Part shown: positions 52,268 through 61,516 of the stretch, piece by piece
Layout: each line of letters starts with the position of its first letter
How positions within the stretch are numbered: the first letter of the stretch is position 1
DNA from: Parapedobacter luteus
GTDB lineage: Bacteria; Bacteroidota; Bacteroidia; Sphingobacteriales; Sphingobacteriaceae
NCBI RefSeq assembly: GCF_900168055.1
Contig: NZ_FUYS01000002.1
Coordinates: 248,888 to 312,887, forward strand
Reading direction: 5' to 3'
Length of the DNA: 64,000 nucleotides
Made by a program: the position numbers and the translations under genes
The notes under the pieces: generated by a model
The model's input: only the letters and a program-made list of their open reading frames with translations
Database searches by the model: none
Told to the model about the DNA's origin: nothing

Positions 52268-53249
52268 CATGCTTCAGGTCCCAGTTGAAGACTGCGGAAA
52301 TCGGCAGATGGTCTGATAATTCATTGCCGCTGGGGTCGGTAAACTTGCCTGCTTCAACGCGGTAAGCTACTGGCATCAGGCTTATTTCGTGGTTGCTACG
52401 GTATAGTATTTTATCCAATGATTCAGTCCGCTCATCAATGGAAAGGTTGGACAGGGCTTGATGGTGAAGGTTTTTTTTCGGTACGATGCCATTTTTCATA
52501 AGTTGAACCCAGGCATCGGTCAAGGAAGTCTCCTGGAGAAACTGTTGCATATCGTCGTTTATGTAGGTATAGTGAGCATTAAAATCTCCCATCACGACGA
52601 TTGCATTTTCTTGTGACTGTTTCTGGATAAAGTGCGAAAGCTGACGCAGATTTTGCTGCCGTGCATAATCGGCGCTTGGTTTTTTTTCGGCGGTTGCATG
52701 GAGGTTGTAAAAATCAATGAACACATGCTTGGCAAGTTGTATGCGCGTAAACATGAAGCCTTTTGGAGTCAAGCAATCAGTGCCGCTGCAATGCCGCCAG
52801 GCAACGCGTTTACTTTCGATAATGGGATACTTTGACAATGTGTTCAGGCCATCGCCGAACGGCACCACGCCGTTGTGTTTGGTGCGGAAGCCGTGGCTGT
52901 CCAAACCGGTATATAATTGGCGATTGTAATTAAAGTCTTCCTGTATATGAACAATGTCATATGGTGTAATCATACGGCCGATCTGGGCGATGCTCGTTGC
53001 ACGGGGCGTGCCGGCGCTGGAGATGAATTCCGGCAACCCGGCTATGTTGTAGGTCATTAATGAAAGCAAACCCTGTGATGCATCGGGCATCGCCAGGTTC
53101 GTTACAGCCTCAGCTCGGTTGGCTCCCGATAAATTGGCCCATGGCATGCTGTTGGCAAATGCAAACACAATGACGGCCGTCAGGCTGATAAATAATATAA
53201 CGCGAAGCGGCCATTGATGATTCCTGATAAGGGGGTTAGTGACAATCAT
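52233..53249 (-). CDS. Endonuclease/exonuclease/phosphatase family protein, exported or anchored
   Basis: This 338-residue protein has one N-terminal membrane segment (about 16-36) and an EEP catalytic domain. Metal and catalytic residues lie in MTYNIAGLPE (Asn), HIQEDFNYN (Glu), FYNLHATAE (His), VMGDFNAHY (Asp and Asn) and the terminal SDHLPISA (Asp-His). This order matches sphingomyelinase- and inositol-phosphatase-like members that act outside the cytoplasm. The exact substrate (phospholipid, inositol phosphate or nucleic acid) is unknown. Its 3' end overlaps the small 79-residue ORF. Confidence 0.9.
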   Translation of the reverse strand: MIVTNPLIRNHQWPLRVILFISLTAVIVFAFANSMPWANLSGANRAEAVTNLAMPDASQGLLSLMTYNIAGLPEFISSAGTPRATSIAQIGRMITPYDIVHIQEDFNYNRQLYTGLDSHGFRTKHNGVVPFGDGLNTLSKYPIIESKRVAWRHCSGTDCLTPKGFMFTRIQLAKHVFIDFYNLHATAEKKPSADYARQQNLRQLSHFIQKQSQENAIVVMGDFNAHYTYINDDMQQFLQETSLTDAWVQLMKNGIVPKKNLHHQALSNLSIDERTESLDKILYRSNHEISLMPVAYRVEAGKFTDPSGNELSDHLPISAVFNWDLKHATYSTFPNHRQ

Positions 53250-53445
53250 AAGGTCGTCTTGATATACGGTATAAAGGTATCACTCAAAGGTTAACCGACG
53301 CTTAATTGCCGTTTAAGGAATTGTGTGGTTCGTGTTGATGGACCGTAAACTGGTCAACGATTTTTTTAATAAAAATTCACAATTTGTTAAACTTCTGTTG
53401 TGCAAGGGATTATATCGATTTTTTACATTGCATTACTTTGTGCAG

Positions 53446-54624
53446 ATGATTAAAGTCGCCTTTTTTGCCGAGATACTAATTGAAGAGTTTGATGGAGCAT
53501 CGCGTACAATGTTTCAGCTTATCAAACGCATTGATTCTGCTGAATTTGACTTCCTGTTTGTGTACGGAAGGGAGTCGGGGCACATAAACCGTGTGCATCG
53601 GGCATTCCGTGTGCCGTCCGTGAAGGTTCCTATTAATGCCGATTATTCAATAAGTATTCCCCAGTTGTCGAAACATAAACTGGAACACGCCTTGGATGCA
53701 TTCCGCCCGGATGTCATCCATATCGCGACACCTTCTTTGCTTGGTTTTTTTGCGTTGAAATATGCCCGGAAGCGGCGGATTCCGGTGATCACCATTTATC
53801 ACACCCATTTTATATCTTATTTGGGGTATTACCTGAGCAAAACACCGTTTTTGGTTAACGCCATGGAGAAAATAACCCGGGCTTCGATGAGGCGGTTTTA
53901 CAACGCGTGCGACAAAATTTACGTGCCCTCCATGCGGATAATCAACGAGTTGCTTTCAATAGGTATCGAGCGGACGAGATTGCAGTTGTGGCAACGGGGT
54001 ATTGATTTTCATACGTTTTGCACAGGGAAGCGAGATAGGGATTATATGCGGCGTCTTACGGGGAATGATAAGCCCACGTTGTTATTCGTAAGCCGCCTGG
54101 TCTGGGAAAAAAACTTGACTACGTTGATACAGCTATACCAGCTACTCAAAGAAAAGCGATGGGAAGGCAACTTCGTGGTGGCAGGCGATGGGGCTGCTCG
54201 CCGCGAGCTGCAGGCACAGATGCATGATGCGTTGTTTTTGGGTAAGGTGGAACACGGCCAATTGGCCACACTATATGCGTCTTCAGATGTTTTTGTATTC
54301 ACGTCGGTCTCTGAAACGTATGGTAATGTCGTGGTTGAAGCGATGGCATCCGGCTTACCCTGTGTTATAGCAGATGGTGGAGGCAGTGCCGATCTGATAA
54401 TACATGGGTATACGGGTTTTAAGTGTACTCCCGATGACCCGCAGGCGTATTTCAATTACATCAAGCTGTTGATAGACAATCCGTTGCTTTGGGAAGAGAT
54501 TAGCCAAAATGCTTTGCGTCATGCCCGGACTTTAGACTGGGGGCAATTGGCGGCTGTTTATTTCCGCGATGTCCATGCGTTGAATGACCCGAATAAGAGC
54601 TTTGAACATTCTTCGGTTTTATGA
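53446..54624 (+). CDS. Glycosyltransferase family 4
   Basis: This 392-residue enzyme has the GT-B fold. The N-terminal domain carries the EEFDGASRTMFQLIKRI segment and the C-terminal domain the LLFVSRLVWEKNL and FTSVSETYGNVVVEAMASGLP (key words SETYGNVVVEAMASG), the EX7E-type nucleotide-sugar-binding motif. It resembles alpha-mannosyl or alpha-glucosyl transferases acting on diacylglycerol lipids (PimB/MgtA-type). ATG at 53446 is chosen because the sequence before it is AT-rich and not family-like. It starts a three-gene, overlapping operon. Confidence 0.92.
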   Translation: MIKVAFFAEILIEEFDGASRTMFQLIKRIDSAEFDFLFVYGRESGHINRVHRAFRVPSVKVPINADYSISIPQLSKHKLEHALDAFRPDVIHIATPSLLGFFALKYARKRRIPVITIYHTHFISYLGYYLSKTPFLVNAMEKITRASMRRFYNACDKIYVPSMRIINELLSIGIERTRLQLWQRGIDFHTFCTGKRDRDYMRRLTGNDKPTLLFVSRLVWEKNLTTLIQLYQLLKEKRWEGNFVVAGDGAARRELQAQMHDALFLGKVEHGQLATLYASSDVFVFTSVSETYGNVVVEAMASGLPCVIADGGGSADLIIHGYTGFKCTPDDPQAYFNYIKLLIDNPLLWEEISQNALRHARTLDWGQLAAVYFRDVHALNDPNKSFEHSSVL

Positions 54625-55622
54625 GTATCACATTGCGCATAGTAAAGGGTATTTTTTTTGTAAGCGTCATTATTTGTGTTGGATTATTTGTTTGGCATAC
54701 GGATTTTGAAGCGGTCAAAGCGGAGGTGTACACGCTTGGTCATCGTTTTTTTTATATCCTGTTTGTGTCGTTTATCGCCTATTTTTTTGGTACGCTGGGC
54801 TGGTATGTCTGCCTGGGTAAGGAGAGACACAAGATTTCCATTGGGCGATTGTTCATCATCCGGCAAATCGGTGAGACAGTAGCGCTCTATAATCCTACCA
54901 ACATCGTAGCAGGTGAACTATATAAAGTACAACTGCTGAAGCCCTACGGTGTCGACGAAAAAGCCGCGTTGACTTCAGTAGCCTCTTCACGGATCACGAC
55001 CATCTTGTCCCAAGTATCGATGGCATTCCTGGCCTTAATGTGGCTTTTGTTTTCCCCTTCTCCTTCCACTGCATTTTCTGGAACAGCCGAGGCGCTGCTT
55101 GCCATTAGCGTTGTTGCCCTGGTCGGTATCATTTTCATTTTGTGGTTGAGCAAGCGCATGCCTGAGCCCCGGCACTCATTGCAAACCAAGCATTGGTGGA
55201 AGCGTCTTGGTAGGAAAATCCACGAAGTGTTATATGCATGCAGCCAGTTTCAAAAACATCAGAAAACCGCGTTTTATTGGTCGCTTTTCTTTTTTGCCGT
55301 TCATTGGTTGGTGGGTAGTCTGGAATGTTTGCTCATCCTGCGTTTTCTGGGATATGACGCAGGTGTGGTGGAAGGGCTGGCTATGGATATGGGCATTATC
55401 GTGCTAAAAAGCTTTGGATCGTTTGTTCCGGCGCAGTGGGGCGTGGAGGAACTTGCCAACAAAGTCGTGCTCATTGTTTTGGGCATTTCTGCTACGAGCG
55501 TTTGGGTGACGGTATCGATTATTCGGAGAAGCCGGCAATGCTGCTGGATGTTGGCGGGGTTTGCTTGTATGGCCTGGCTGCGTTATAGACACCACCGGCT
55601 TTTGACAAGTGATGCGGCATAA
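54621..55622 (+). CDS. Flippase-like integral membrane protein (UPF0104/LPG-synthase TM family)
   Basis: The 333-residue protein has about eight predicted membrane segments and matches the lysylphosphatidylglycerol-synthase transmembrane group (also called AglD2-like flippase). Features are YNPTNIVAGELYKVQLLKPYGV in the first half and SFGSFVPAQWGVEELANKVVL in the second, the family's GxxPxxxGxxE-type motif. There is no C-terminal aminoacyl-transfer domain, so lysine transfer to lipid is not predicted. It overlaps both neighbouring glycosyltransferase genes (ATGA before, 1 base after). Confidence 0.9.
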   Translation: MSITLRIVKGIFFVSVIICVGLFVWHTDFEAVKAEVYTLGHRFFYILFVSFIAYFFGTLGWYVCLGKERHKISIGRLFIIRQIGETVALYNPTNIVAGELYKVQLLKPYGVDEKAALTSVASSRITTILSQVSMAFLALMWLLFSPSPSTAFSGTAEALLAISVVALVGIIFILWLSKRMPEPRHSLQTKHWWKRLGRKIHEVLYACSQFQKHQKTAFYWSLFFFAVHWLVGSLECLLILRFLGYDAGVVEGLAMDMGIIVLKSFGSFVPAQWGVEELANKVVLIVLGISATSVWVTVSIIRRSRQCCWMLAGFACMAWLRYRHHRLLTSDAA

Positions 55623-56788
55623 TGGAAGTATTATTCGTTAGTCATAAGCACCCCCCCGCAACAGGGGGAATGGAAAAACAGAGTTTGGAGCTTATTGAAG
55701 GGATGCGGACGTATGCGGCCGTGCACAAACTGGTCTATACCGGGGAGGAGAATATTCTTGTGTTTTTCCTGCGGCTCGAAAAACGCATCATAAAACTACT
55801 GAAGAAGCATCCGGGTATTGGGCTTGTCCATTTCAACGATGCGTTGATTGGTTCATTGGCGCTGCGCTATCACCGTCGCTATCCCCAAGTAAAAAAAGTC
55901 GTTACCGTACATGGCTTGGATGTTGTGTTTCCTTGGGGTTATTACCAGCGTAAGATTTTGCCGTTGTTCAATCGGTTTGACCATATTGTAGCGGTAAGTG
56001 AAGCTACTAAACGCGCGATGATAGCAAGAGGGGTTTCGCCGGCGCGGATAACAGTAATCAACAACGGGGTAGACCATGCGTTTGCCCACTTCGCTAAGCA
56101 TTCGGTGACGGAGAGTTCCATGATTAGCCATTTACAACTGGCTGCCCAAAAGCCATATTTTGTCTTGCTGGGCAGGCCGGTCAAACGAAAGGGATTCTCC
56201 TGGTTCCTCCGTGAGGTGGTTCCTCGGCTACCGGACAACGTCCGTATTATCATGGCAGGGCCGCTACGCGCCCGGAGGCGCTTAGCTCGTACGCTGTTAT
56301 GGTGCTGTCCGCCCGTATGGCGCCATTTGATCGAGCTTTTCCTTGGATATCCTTCCGATGAAGGAGAGATTGCCCGGATATTGCAACAGCCGTCAATGCA
56401 GGCTAAGGTGACCCACCTGGGAAAAATCCCGTTGCCAGCTTTACAGGTGTTACTGCGGCATGCCGCCGCATTGCTGATGCCCAACATACCCGTTGCTGGC
56501 GACATGGAAGGGTTCGGTCTGGTGTGCCTCGAAGCCTCCGGAGCGGGAACACTGGTGGTGGCTGCCGATATCGACGGTATTCCCGATGCTGTCTCGCACC
56601 GGAAGAACGGCCTGTTATTGCCTGCCGCTGATGCGGATGCTTGGGCGGAACGGCTCCATCACATCATCAGCCACCCTGCGCAATATCGGCATATCGCAGC
56701 CGATTTTCAGCACTATACTCTCCAGCACTTCGGATGGGATAGGATGTGCCAAGCTTATGCATCCTGCTTTAGCGCGTTGTTGGCATGA
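55622..56788 (+). CDS. Glycosyltransferase family 4
   Basis: This 388-residue GT-B enzyme has an N-terminal SHKHPPATGGMEKQ segment (the GGxE/GGM pattern for acceptor binding), VVTVHGLDVVFPWG, VSEATKRAMIARGV, and the C-terminal nucleotide-sugar motif MEGFGLVCLEASGAG with a strong glutamate pair. It starts with an ATG that overlaps the stop codon of the flippase-like gene, so all three genes are co-translated. A second sugar is probably added to the product of the first enzyme; this is inference from gene order. Confidence 0.92.
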   Translation: MEVLFVSHKHPPATGGMEKQSLELIEGMRTYAAVHKLVYTGEENILVFFLRLEKRIIKLLKKHPGIGLVHFNDALIGSLALRYHRRYPQVKKVVTVHGLDVVFPWGYYQRKILPLFNRFDHIVAVSEATKRAMIARGVSPARITVINNGVDHAFAHFAKHSVTESSMISHLQLAAQKPYFVLLGRPVKRKGFSWFLREVVPRLPDNVRIIMAGPLRARRRLARTLLWCCPPVWRHLIELFLGYPSDEGEIARILQQPSMQAKVTHLGKIPLPALQVLLRHAAALLMPNIPVAGDMEGFGLVCLEASGAGTLVVAADIDGIPDAVSHRKNGLLLPAADADAWAERLHHIISHPAQYRHIAADFQHYTLQHFGWDRMCQAYASCFSALLA

Positions 56789-56882
56789 CGCTTCGCTGGA
56801 GGGGGGCTGTCGCAGCGGGGCATACGCTTGGAGCATCAACCGGGTGCTAAGCTACCATTAACCTAAGCCGGCATTGCAGTGG

Positions 56883-57881
56883 CTATACAACCACGGCCGC
56901 AGGGTTTTCGGGCTCCAGTCCTTGCGCCAACCGGGCGAGGTTTTTCAGTGTGGTTAAGGCAATTTCTTCCATCGCTTCGCTGGTAAAAAACGCTTGATGA
57001 CCGGTGACCAACACGTTGGGAAAACTCATCAATAACTGGATGGTGTCATCGTCAATGATGGTGTGCGAAAGGTCGCGAAAAAAAAGTTTGTCTTCCTGCT
57101 CATAAACATCAATACCGAGATATCCGATCTGTTTAAACCGCAGCCCCTCCAGCACCGCCTGACTGTCGATGAGCCCGCCGCGGCTCGTATTGATGATCAT
57201 CACCCCCTTTTTCATCTGGCGGAGGGTTTCTGCATTAATCAAGTGCCGGGTGCTTTCCAATAGCGGACAATGCAGCGATAGGATATCCGATTGGGCAAAC
57301 ACCTCACGCAGGGGTAAATATTGTACACCAAAGCGTTTAAGCTCGTCGCTCTCCACAACATCGTAGGCGATCAGCGTGCATCCGAAACCCCGCATAAGCC
57401 GTGCGAAGGCGCGTCCGATGTTTCCGGTACCGATGATACCGATAATTTTCCCATGGAGGTTGAATCCCATCAAGCCCTTTAGCGAGAAGTTCTGTTCGCG
57501 TACACGATTATATGCCTTGTGGGTTTTGCGGTTTAGTGTCAATATCATGGCCAAGGCATGCTCGGCGACGGCCTCAGGCGAATAGGCCGGTACGCGGCAG
57601 ACGCGAAGGCCTGCTTGTCTCGCGGCTTCCAAATCAACGTTGTTGAACCCAGCACACCGCAATGCGATGTATTTTATGCCCTTCCTAGCCAATACGTCAA
57701 TTACTTCTGCATTCAGCTTGTCGTTGACAAATGCACAGATGGCCGTTGCATGCTCCACTGCATTGACAATATGCGGGCCAAGGTGTGTCTCATAGTATTC
57801 CAGTTCAAAACCAAAAGATGGATTGAACCGGTCAAAAAACTCCCGGTCATAGGGTTTGGTCGAGAAAAACGTGACTTTCAT
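56883..57881 (-). CDS. D-isomer 2-hydroxyacid dehydrogenase (D-lactate dehydrogenase-like)
   Basis: The 332-residue NAD-dependent dehydrogenase has the LRCAGFNNVDL start of the catalytic domain, GIIGTGNIGRAFARL as NAD-binding motif, and the catalytic Arg in NTSRGGLID, Glu in YEQEDKLF and His in TGHQAFFT. The match is to fermentative D-lactate dehydrogenases (LdhA) reducing pyruvate to D-lactate. The ATG at 57881 (MKVTFFSTKPYD) gives the usual start. It stands alone between the glycosyltransferase operon and tetR. Confidence 0.95.
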   Translation of the reverse strand: MKVTFFSTKPYDREFFDRFNPSFGFELEYYETHLGPHIVNAVEHATAICAFVNDKLNAEVIDVLARKGIKYIALRCAGFNNVDLEAARQAGLRVCRVPAYSPEAVAEHALAMILTLNRKTHKAYNRVREQNFSLKGLMGFNLHGKIIGIIGTGNIGRAFARLMRGFGCTLIAYDVVESDELKRFGVQYLPLREVFAQSDILSLHCPLLESTRHLINAETLRQMKKGVMIINTSRGGLIDSQAVLEGLRFKQIGYLGIDVYEQEDKLFFRDLSHTIIDDDTIQLLMSFPNVLVTGHQAFFTSEAMEEIALTTLKNLARLAQGLEPENPAAVVV

Positions 57882-57979
57882 GGTTAACGATACAAAATAC
57901 GCTGCTTTATACAAACACGAAATTGGATGTATGGTTTTGCGTGCTTGTGTAGATTCACTAGCTAATTTGATTTTTATAT

Positions 57980-58001
57980 ACCGTTCGGTTTATTTTTTTT
58001 A
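57980..58001. promoter_or_regulatory. TetR-type operator, copy 1, upstream of tetR
   Basis: ACCGTTCGGT with interrupted dyad symmetry (ACCG, TT, CGGT) is followed by TTATTTTTTTTA. The same 22 bases occur again at 58666-58687. A TAATTTTG minus-7 element begins at 58000, so a bound repressor would cover the minus-33 region of the tetR promoter and give self-control. Confidence 0.75.
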
Positions 58002-58028
58002 ATTTTGCAAAGCAATACTGGCAACACC

Positions 58029-58631
58029 ATGACTAAAGCGGAGCAAACCAAGCAATTCATTATCGAGAAATCGGCCCCTATTGTCAATAAGAAAGGGATG
58101 GCGGCTACGTCGTTGACCGATATCATGGATGCAACGCGGCTGACGAAAGGAGGAATCTATGGGAATTTTGGAAGCAAAGATGACATCTGCCAGGCCGTAT
58201 TCACGCACCTTAGCGGACAACTTGCTGCATTGCTGGATCAACGTGTAAGCAAAGGGCGGTCCGCTAAGGAAAAATTATATAGTGTTCTATCGTTTTACGA
58301 GGGGCGCGAGCAGGTAGAAGGGGGGTGCCCGCTGTTAAATTTTGGCGTTGAAGCTGACGATACGCATCCAGTCGTGCGTGATATGGTCAAACGGGCGATA
58401 CTGAATGCAGAACGCCGAATCGCCTCAGTCGTGCAGGCGGGCATCACGAGTGGCGAGGTCGTTGCGGGCTTAGATGCCGAAGCCTTTAGCGTAAAAGTCG
58501 TTGCGCTTTTGGAAGGCGCTATGCTTATAAGGCGTGTGATGCGCGACAATACACAGATGCGCATGGTCGTTGCCGCGATTAAATCGGAATTTGAACGGCA
58601 TCTGACGGCGTCGCCTGCGTCGGATTCCTAA
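58029..58631 (+). CDS. TetR/AcrR-family transcriptional repressor
   Basis: The 200-residue protein has an N-terminal TetR helix-turn-helix (MAATSLTDIMDATRLTKGGIYGNFGSK, key words MAATSLTD, GGIYGNF) and a C-terminal ligand-binding domain with a CPLLNFGVEADD segment of the TetR_C_16/YxaF-like group. ATG at 58029 is preferred to TTG at 58005. It is followed after 92 bases by an SDR gene whose upstream region carries the same operator, so the two form a likely self-regulated redox or stress unit. Confidence 0.94.
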   Translation: MTKAEQTKQFIIEKSAPIVNKKGMAATSLTDIMDATRLTKGGIYGNFGSKDDICQAVFTHLSGQLAALLDQRVSKGRSAKEKLYSVLSFYEGREQVEGGCPLLNFGVEADDTHPVVRDMVKRAILNAERRIASVVQAGITSGEVVAGLDAEAFSVKVVALLEGAMLIRRVMRDNTQMRMVVAAIKSEFERHLTASPASDS

Positions 58632-58665
58632 TTCGGAGTCTGACATTTTTTTTGTACAATAAAAG

Positions 58666-58687
58666 ACCGTTCGGTTTATTTTTTTTA
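58666..58687. promoter_or_regulatory. TetR-type operator, copy 2, upstream of the SDR gene
   Basis: A 22-base sequence identical to 57980-58001, including the ACCGTTCGGT dyad and the following T run, lies 37 bases before the SDR ATG at 58724 and 35 bases after the tetR stop. It indicates that the same repressor controls both genes. Confidence 0.75.
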
Positions 58688-58723
58688 GTCATCATAATTA
58701 GGTTTTTTTTAATCACAAGTAAA

Positions 58724-59434
58724 ATGAATACCACAGGAAACACCATTTTAATCACCGGCGGTTCGGCCGGTATCGGATTGGCCATCGCCAAACAATTTGC
58801 AGCGCAGGGCAATCAAATCATCATCACAGGCCGGAATCGTGAGCGGTTGGATCAGGCTATCGCTGAAATTGCCAATATAACGGCGGGACAAGTCAATGTA
58901 GTAGCCATTCAGAGCGACGTGGTCGATGCGGCCGATATCGGCCAGTTGGTCAATCGGGTAAAACAGGATTACCCGCAGTTGAATCTCTTAATCAATAACG
59001 CGGGGAGTGCCTTTGCTTATTCGCTTGGTGAGGATGATACATCGCGTTATGCGGCAGAGGAAATCCGAACCAATTACCTGGCTGTCGTGCGGCTGACCGC
59101 TTTGTTGCTGCCGATGCTAAAACAACAGCCGGAGGCGGCCATCGTCAATGTCACGTCTATCGTTGCATTTTCGCCATTTATTGCTGTGCCAACGTATTCG
59201 GCCAGCAAGGCTGCGCTGCATGTTTATACGCAGATGCTCCGCGAACAACTTAAGGCGAGCTCCGTACAGGTATACGAACTGATACCGCCGCTGGTCAATA
59301 CAGCATTTTCCCAAGCCATCGGCGGTGCGGCGGGCATACCGCCGGAGGAGGTTGCATCAGACTTGTGGAAGGCGATACGGATCGGCCAGCTGGACGTGCC
59401 GGTAGGGCAGGCCAAAGCGGTTGTGCCTCAATAA
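58724..59434 (+). CDS. Short-chain dehydrogenase/reductase (DltE/YdfG-like)
   Basis: This 236-residue enzyme has TGGSAGIG as the NAD(P)-binding motif (about residue 11), NNAGSA, and the catalytic tetrad with Ser in NVTSIVAF and YSASK (Tyr and Lys). Length and pattern match classical SDRs of the DltE/oxidoreductase type. The ATG at 58724 gives a normal start; an in-frame codon at 58652 would include the operator. It ends 7 bases inside the convergent AKR gene. Its substrate is unknown; the TetR operator suggests induction by a small toxic compound. Confidence 0.93.
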   Translation: MNTTGNTILITGGSAGIGLAIAKQFAAQGNQIIITGRNRERLDQAIAEIANITAGQVNVVAIQSDVVDAADIGQLVNRVKQDYPQLNLLINNAGSAFAYSLGEDDTSRYAAEEIRTNYLAVVRLTALLLPMLKQQPEAAIVNVTSIVAFSPFIAVPTYSASKAALHVYTQMLREQLKASSVQVYELIPPLVNTAFSQAIGGAAGIPPEEVASDLWKAIRIGQLDVPVGQAKAVVPQ

Positions 59435-60273
59435 GCAGTGAGGCTTTCGACATCTTCGCCAGACAGATCGAGCTCAACAGCTTTCAGGTTTTCCTGCAAG
59501 TGCTTAAGCGATTTGGTTCCAGGGATGAGCAGGATGTTGGGCGATCGGTTCAATAGCCATGCCAGTGCAATCTGTGCTGGGGTGGCTTCGTATTTTTCCG
59601 CTAATGTCCCGATTTTTTCCTGCATCTTGGCCGGGCCGGAAGCAAGCGGGTACCAAGGGATGAAAGCGATGCCCCGCTCAGCGGTGTAGTCGACGATTTC
59701 TTCCCAACTGCGTTCTGACAGGTTGTATCGGTTTTGCACAGAGACGATGGGTACCACTGTTTGGGCGCGCTCAATATCGGCGATTCCGGCTTCCGAGAGG
59801 CCTACGTGGCGTATTTTGCCAGCTTTTACCGCGTCAGCCACCGGCCCCAGCGTTTCCTCGATAGGCACGTCGGGATCCACGCGGTGCAATTGCCACAGCT
59901 GGATCTCGTCCTTGCCGAGCCGCTGAAGACTCCCGTCTATAGTTTGCCGGATGTACTCCGGACGGCCGTTTACAGGCCATTGGTTGGGGCCGGTACGTTC
60001 CAGCCCACCCTTGGTGGCCACGACGATATCCGAATAGTGGGAGGACAGCGCTTCCCGGATGAGCACTTCATTGGTATGCGGACCGTATGAATCGGCCGTA
60101 TCGATAAAGTTGACGCCGGATTCCACAGCGTAAAGCAATACACGTTTGGCAGTTTCACGCTCGGGAGCGTCACCCCATACGCCGGGCCCCGTCAGTTGCA
60201 TGCCGCCGTAACCCATCCGGTTGATTTCCAGTACGCCGCCGATTTTGTAAGTCAGTGATGTTGGTGTAGCCAT
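59428..60273 (-). CDS. Aldo/keto reductase
   Basis: The 281-residue NADPH-dependent oxidoreductase has the AKR motifs NFIDTADSYGPHTNEVLI (Asp and Tyr active site), WQLHRVDP (His) and the C-terminal ILLIPGTKSLKHLQENL for cofactor binding. The pattern is close to YdbC/pyridoxal-reductase-like AKR proteins that act on small aldehydes. It is the third AKR in the window. It is divergent from the AraC gene and convergent with the SDR gene, both probably part of aldehyde or quinone stress handling. Confidence 0.93.
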   Translation of the reverse strand: MATPTSLTYKIGGVLEINRMGYGGMQLTGPGVWGDAPERETAKRVLLYAVESGVNFIDTADSYGPHTNEVLIREALSSHYSDIVVATKGGLERTGPNQWPVNGRPEYIRQTIDGSLQRLGKDEIQLWQLHRVDPDVPIEETLGPVADAVKAGKIRHVGLSEAGIADIERAQTVVPIVSVQNRYNLSERSWEEIVDYTAERGIAFIPWYPLASGPAKMQEKIGTLAEKYEATPAQIALAWLLNRSPNILLIPGTKSLKHLQENLKAVELDLSGEDVESLTAY

Positions 60274-60419
60274 GAATGATTGGTTTTAGTTATTAACGAA
60301 GGTTTTATACCCGATATTGCTTTTGTGCGTAATATTGCGTTTGTACGGGGCAACGATACGCCACCGGGCGGACCAGCCGCAGCGGTAAGATTGCTTTTTT
60401 ACCGTCAACACATGAATAG

Positions 60420-60450
60420 TTGTATATCAAAGGAACTTTGCCTAAGTTTG
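60420..60450 (+). promoter_or_regulatory. Promoter of the AraC-family gene at 60478
   Basis: TTG (60420-60422) and TAAGTTTG (60443-60450) have a 20-base spacer, as in the Bacteroidota consensus. The predicted transcript start near 60457 lies 21 bases before the ATG at 60478, which supports that start and argues against the in-frame ATG at 60280. Confidence 0.7.
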
Positions 60451-60477
60451 GATTTTACAAATAGAATCATCCAATCA

Positions 60478-61416
60478 ATGGAAATCATCAAGTCCACCTC
60501 GCTCGACGAGTTCTATCAGCAGGCAGCAGGCTTTACCGGCAAAAATGTAAGCGAATTATTGCCGCCCGGCATCCATAAAGAAATCGGCCATTTCAATATT
60601 TTCGATATCGCCGCTACCATTGAGGAAGTCAAGCGGAAAAACACCATGCCCTATAATCGCCGGGCTTATTATAAAATCAGCCTCATCCGTGGACGCAATA
60701 GGGCTGAATATGCGGATAAGGTGATGGAGATCGAGCGGAATGCCTTATTATTTGCCACACCCAAAGTGCCTTATCACTGGATTCCGATGGACGCCAACCA
60801 ATCTGGGCATTTCTGTGTATTTACGGATGAATTTCTGGTCAAAAATAAAAGCGGTGTCGTATTGGATGACCTACCGATTTTCCAATCGGGCGGGTATCCG
60901 GTTTTTGAGATTGACGATGAAACAGCCGATGAAATCGGGCGCGTTTTTGTTAAAATGAAAAAGGAGATCGCTTCCGATTACTCCTTTAAGTACGATTTGC
61001 TTCGCAATTATGTGCTGGAGCTTATCCATTGCGGGCAAAAGTTGCAACCAGCCATGGCATTGGCTAACACGCAAAACGCGGCTACCCGCGTCGCATCGTT
61101 GTTTGTGGAATTACTGGAACGGCAGTTTCCCATTGAATCGCCCCAACAGCAGCTAAAATTGCGCACCGCGAAGGACTATGCGGATCGCCTGGCTATCCAC
61201 GTCAACTACTTGAATAGGGTGCTCAAAGCACAGACTGGGAAAACGACCACTGAAATCATTGCGAGTAGGATAACCCAGGAGGCCAAAATCCTGTTGAAGC
61301 AAACCGACTGGAATGTTTCCGAAATTGCATATAGTTTGGGCTTCGATGAAATTGCTCATTTTTCCAACTTTTTTAAGAAACAGACCGATCTATCCCCGCT
61401 GGCATTCCGATCTTGA
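60478..61416 (+). CDS. AraC-family transcriptional regulator
   Basis: This 312-residue protein has an N-terminal cupin-like domain (about 40-170) and a C-terminal AraC domain (about 205-310) with ASRITQEAKILLKQTDWNVSEIAYSLGF-like sequence (key words ILLKQTDWNVSEIAYSLGF) and the end HFSNFFKKQTDLSPLAFR. It is the third AraC regulator in the window. It lies 100 bases upstream of an SDR gene on the same strand and next to a divergent AKR gene, so either may be a target. Confidence 0.93.
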   Translation: MEIIKSTSLDEFYQQAAGFTGKNVSELLPPGIHKEIGHFNIFDIAATIEEVKRKNTMPYNRRAYYKISLIRGRNRAEYADKVMEIERNALLFATPKVPYHWIPMDANQSGHFCVFTDEFLVKNKSGVVLDDLPIFQSGGYPVFEIDDETADEIGRVFVKMKKEIASDYSFKYDLLRNYVLELIHCGQKLQPAMALANTQNAATRVASLFVELLERQFPIESPQQQLKLRTAKDYADRLAIHVNYLNRVLKAQTGKTTTEIIASRITQEAKILLKQTDWNVSEIAYSLGFDEIAHFSNFFKKQTDLSPLAFRS

Positions 61417-61516
61417 TGCAAATGTTTGAATTTTGCAACTATTGATTTGCTCCTCGCAAACGCATGCTTACCGTTGTAGGCCATCTTTGTATCATCAAAA
61501 TAAAAACGATAAAACG

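Noticed and set aside
60280-60477. Upstream start for the AraC regulator
   Set aside because: A consensus promoter (60420-60450) lies inside this stretch, so the transcript cannot include the upstream ATG.
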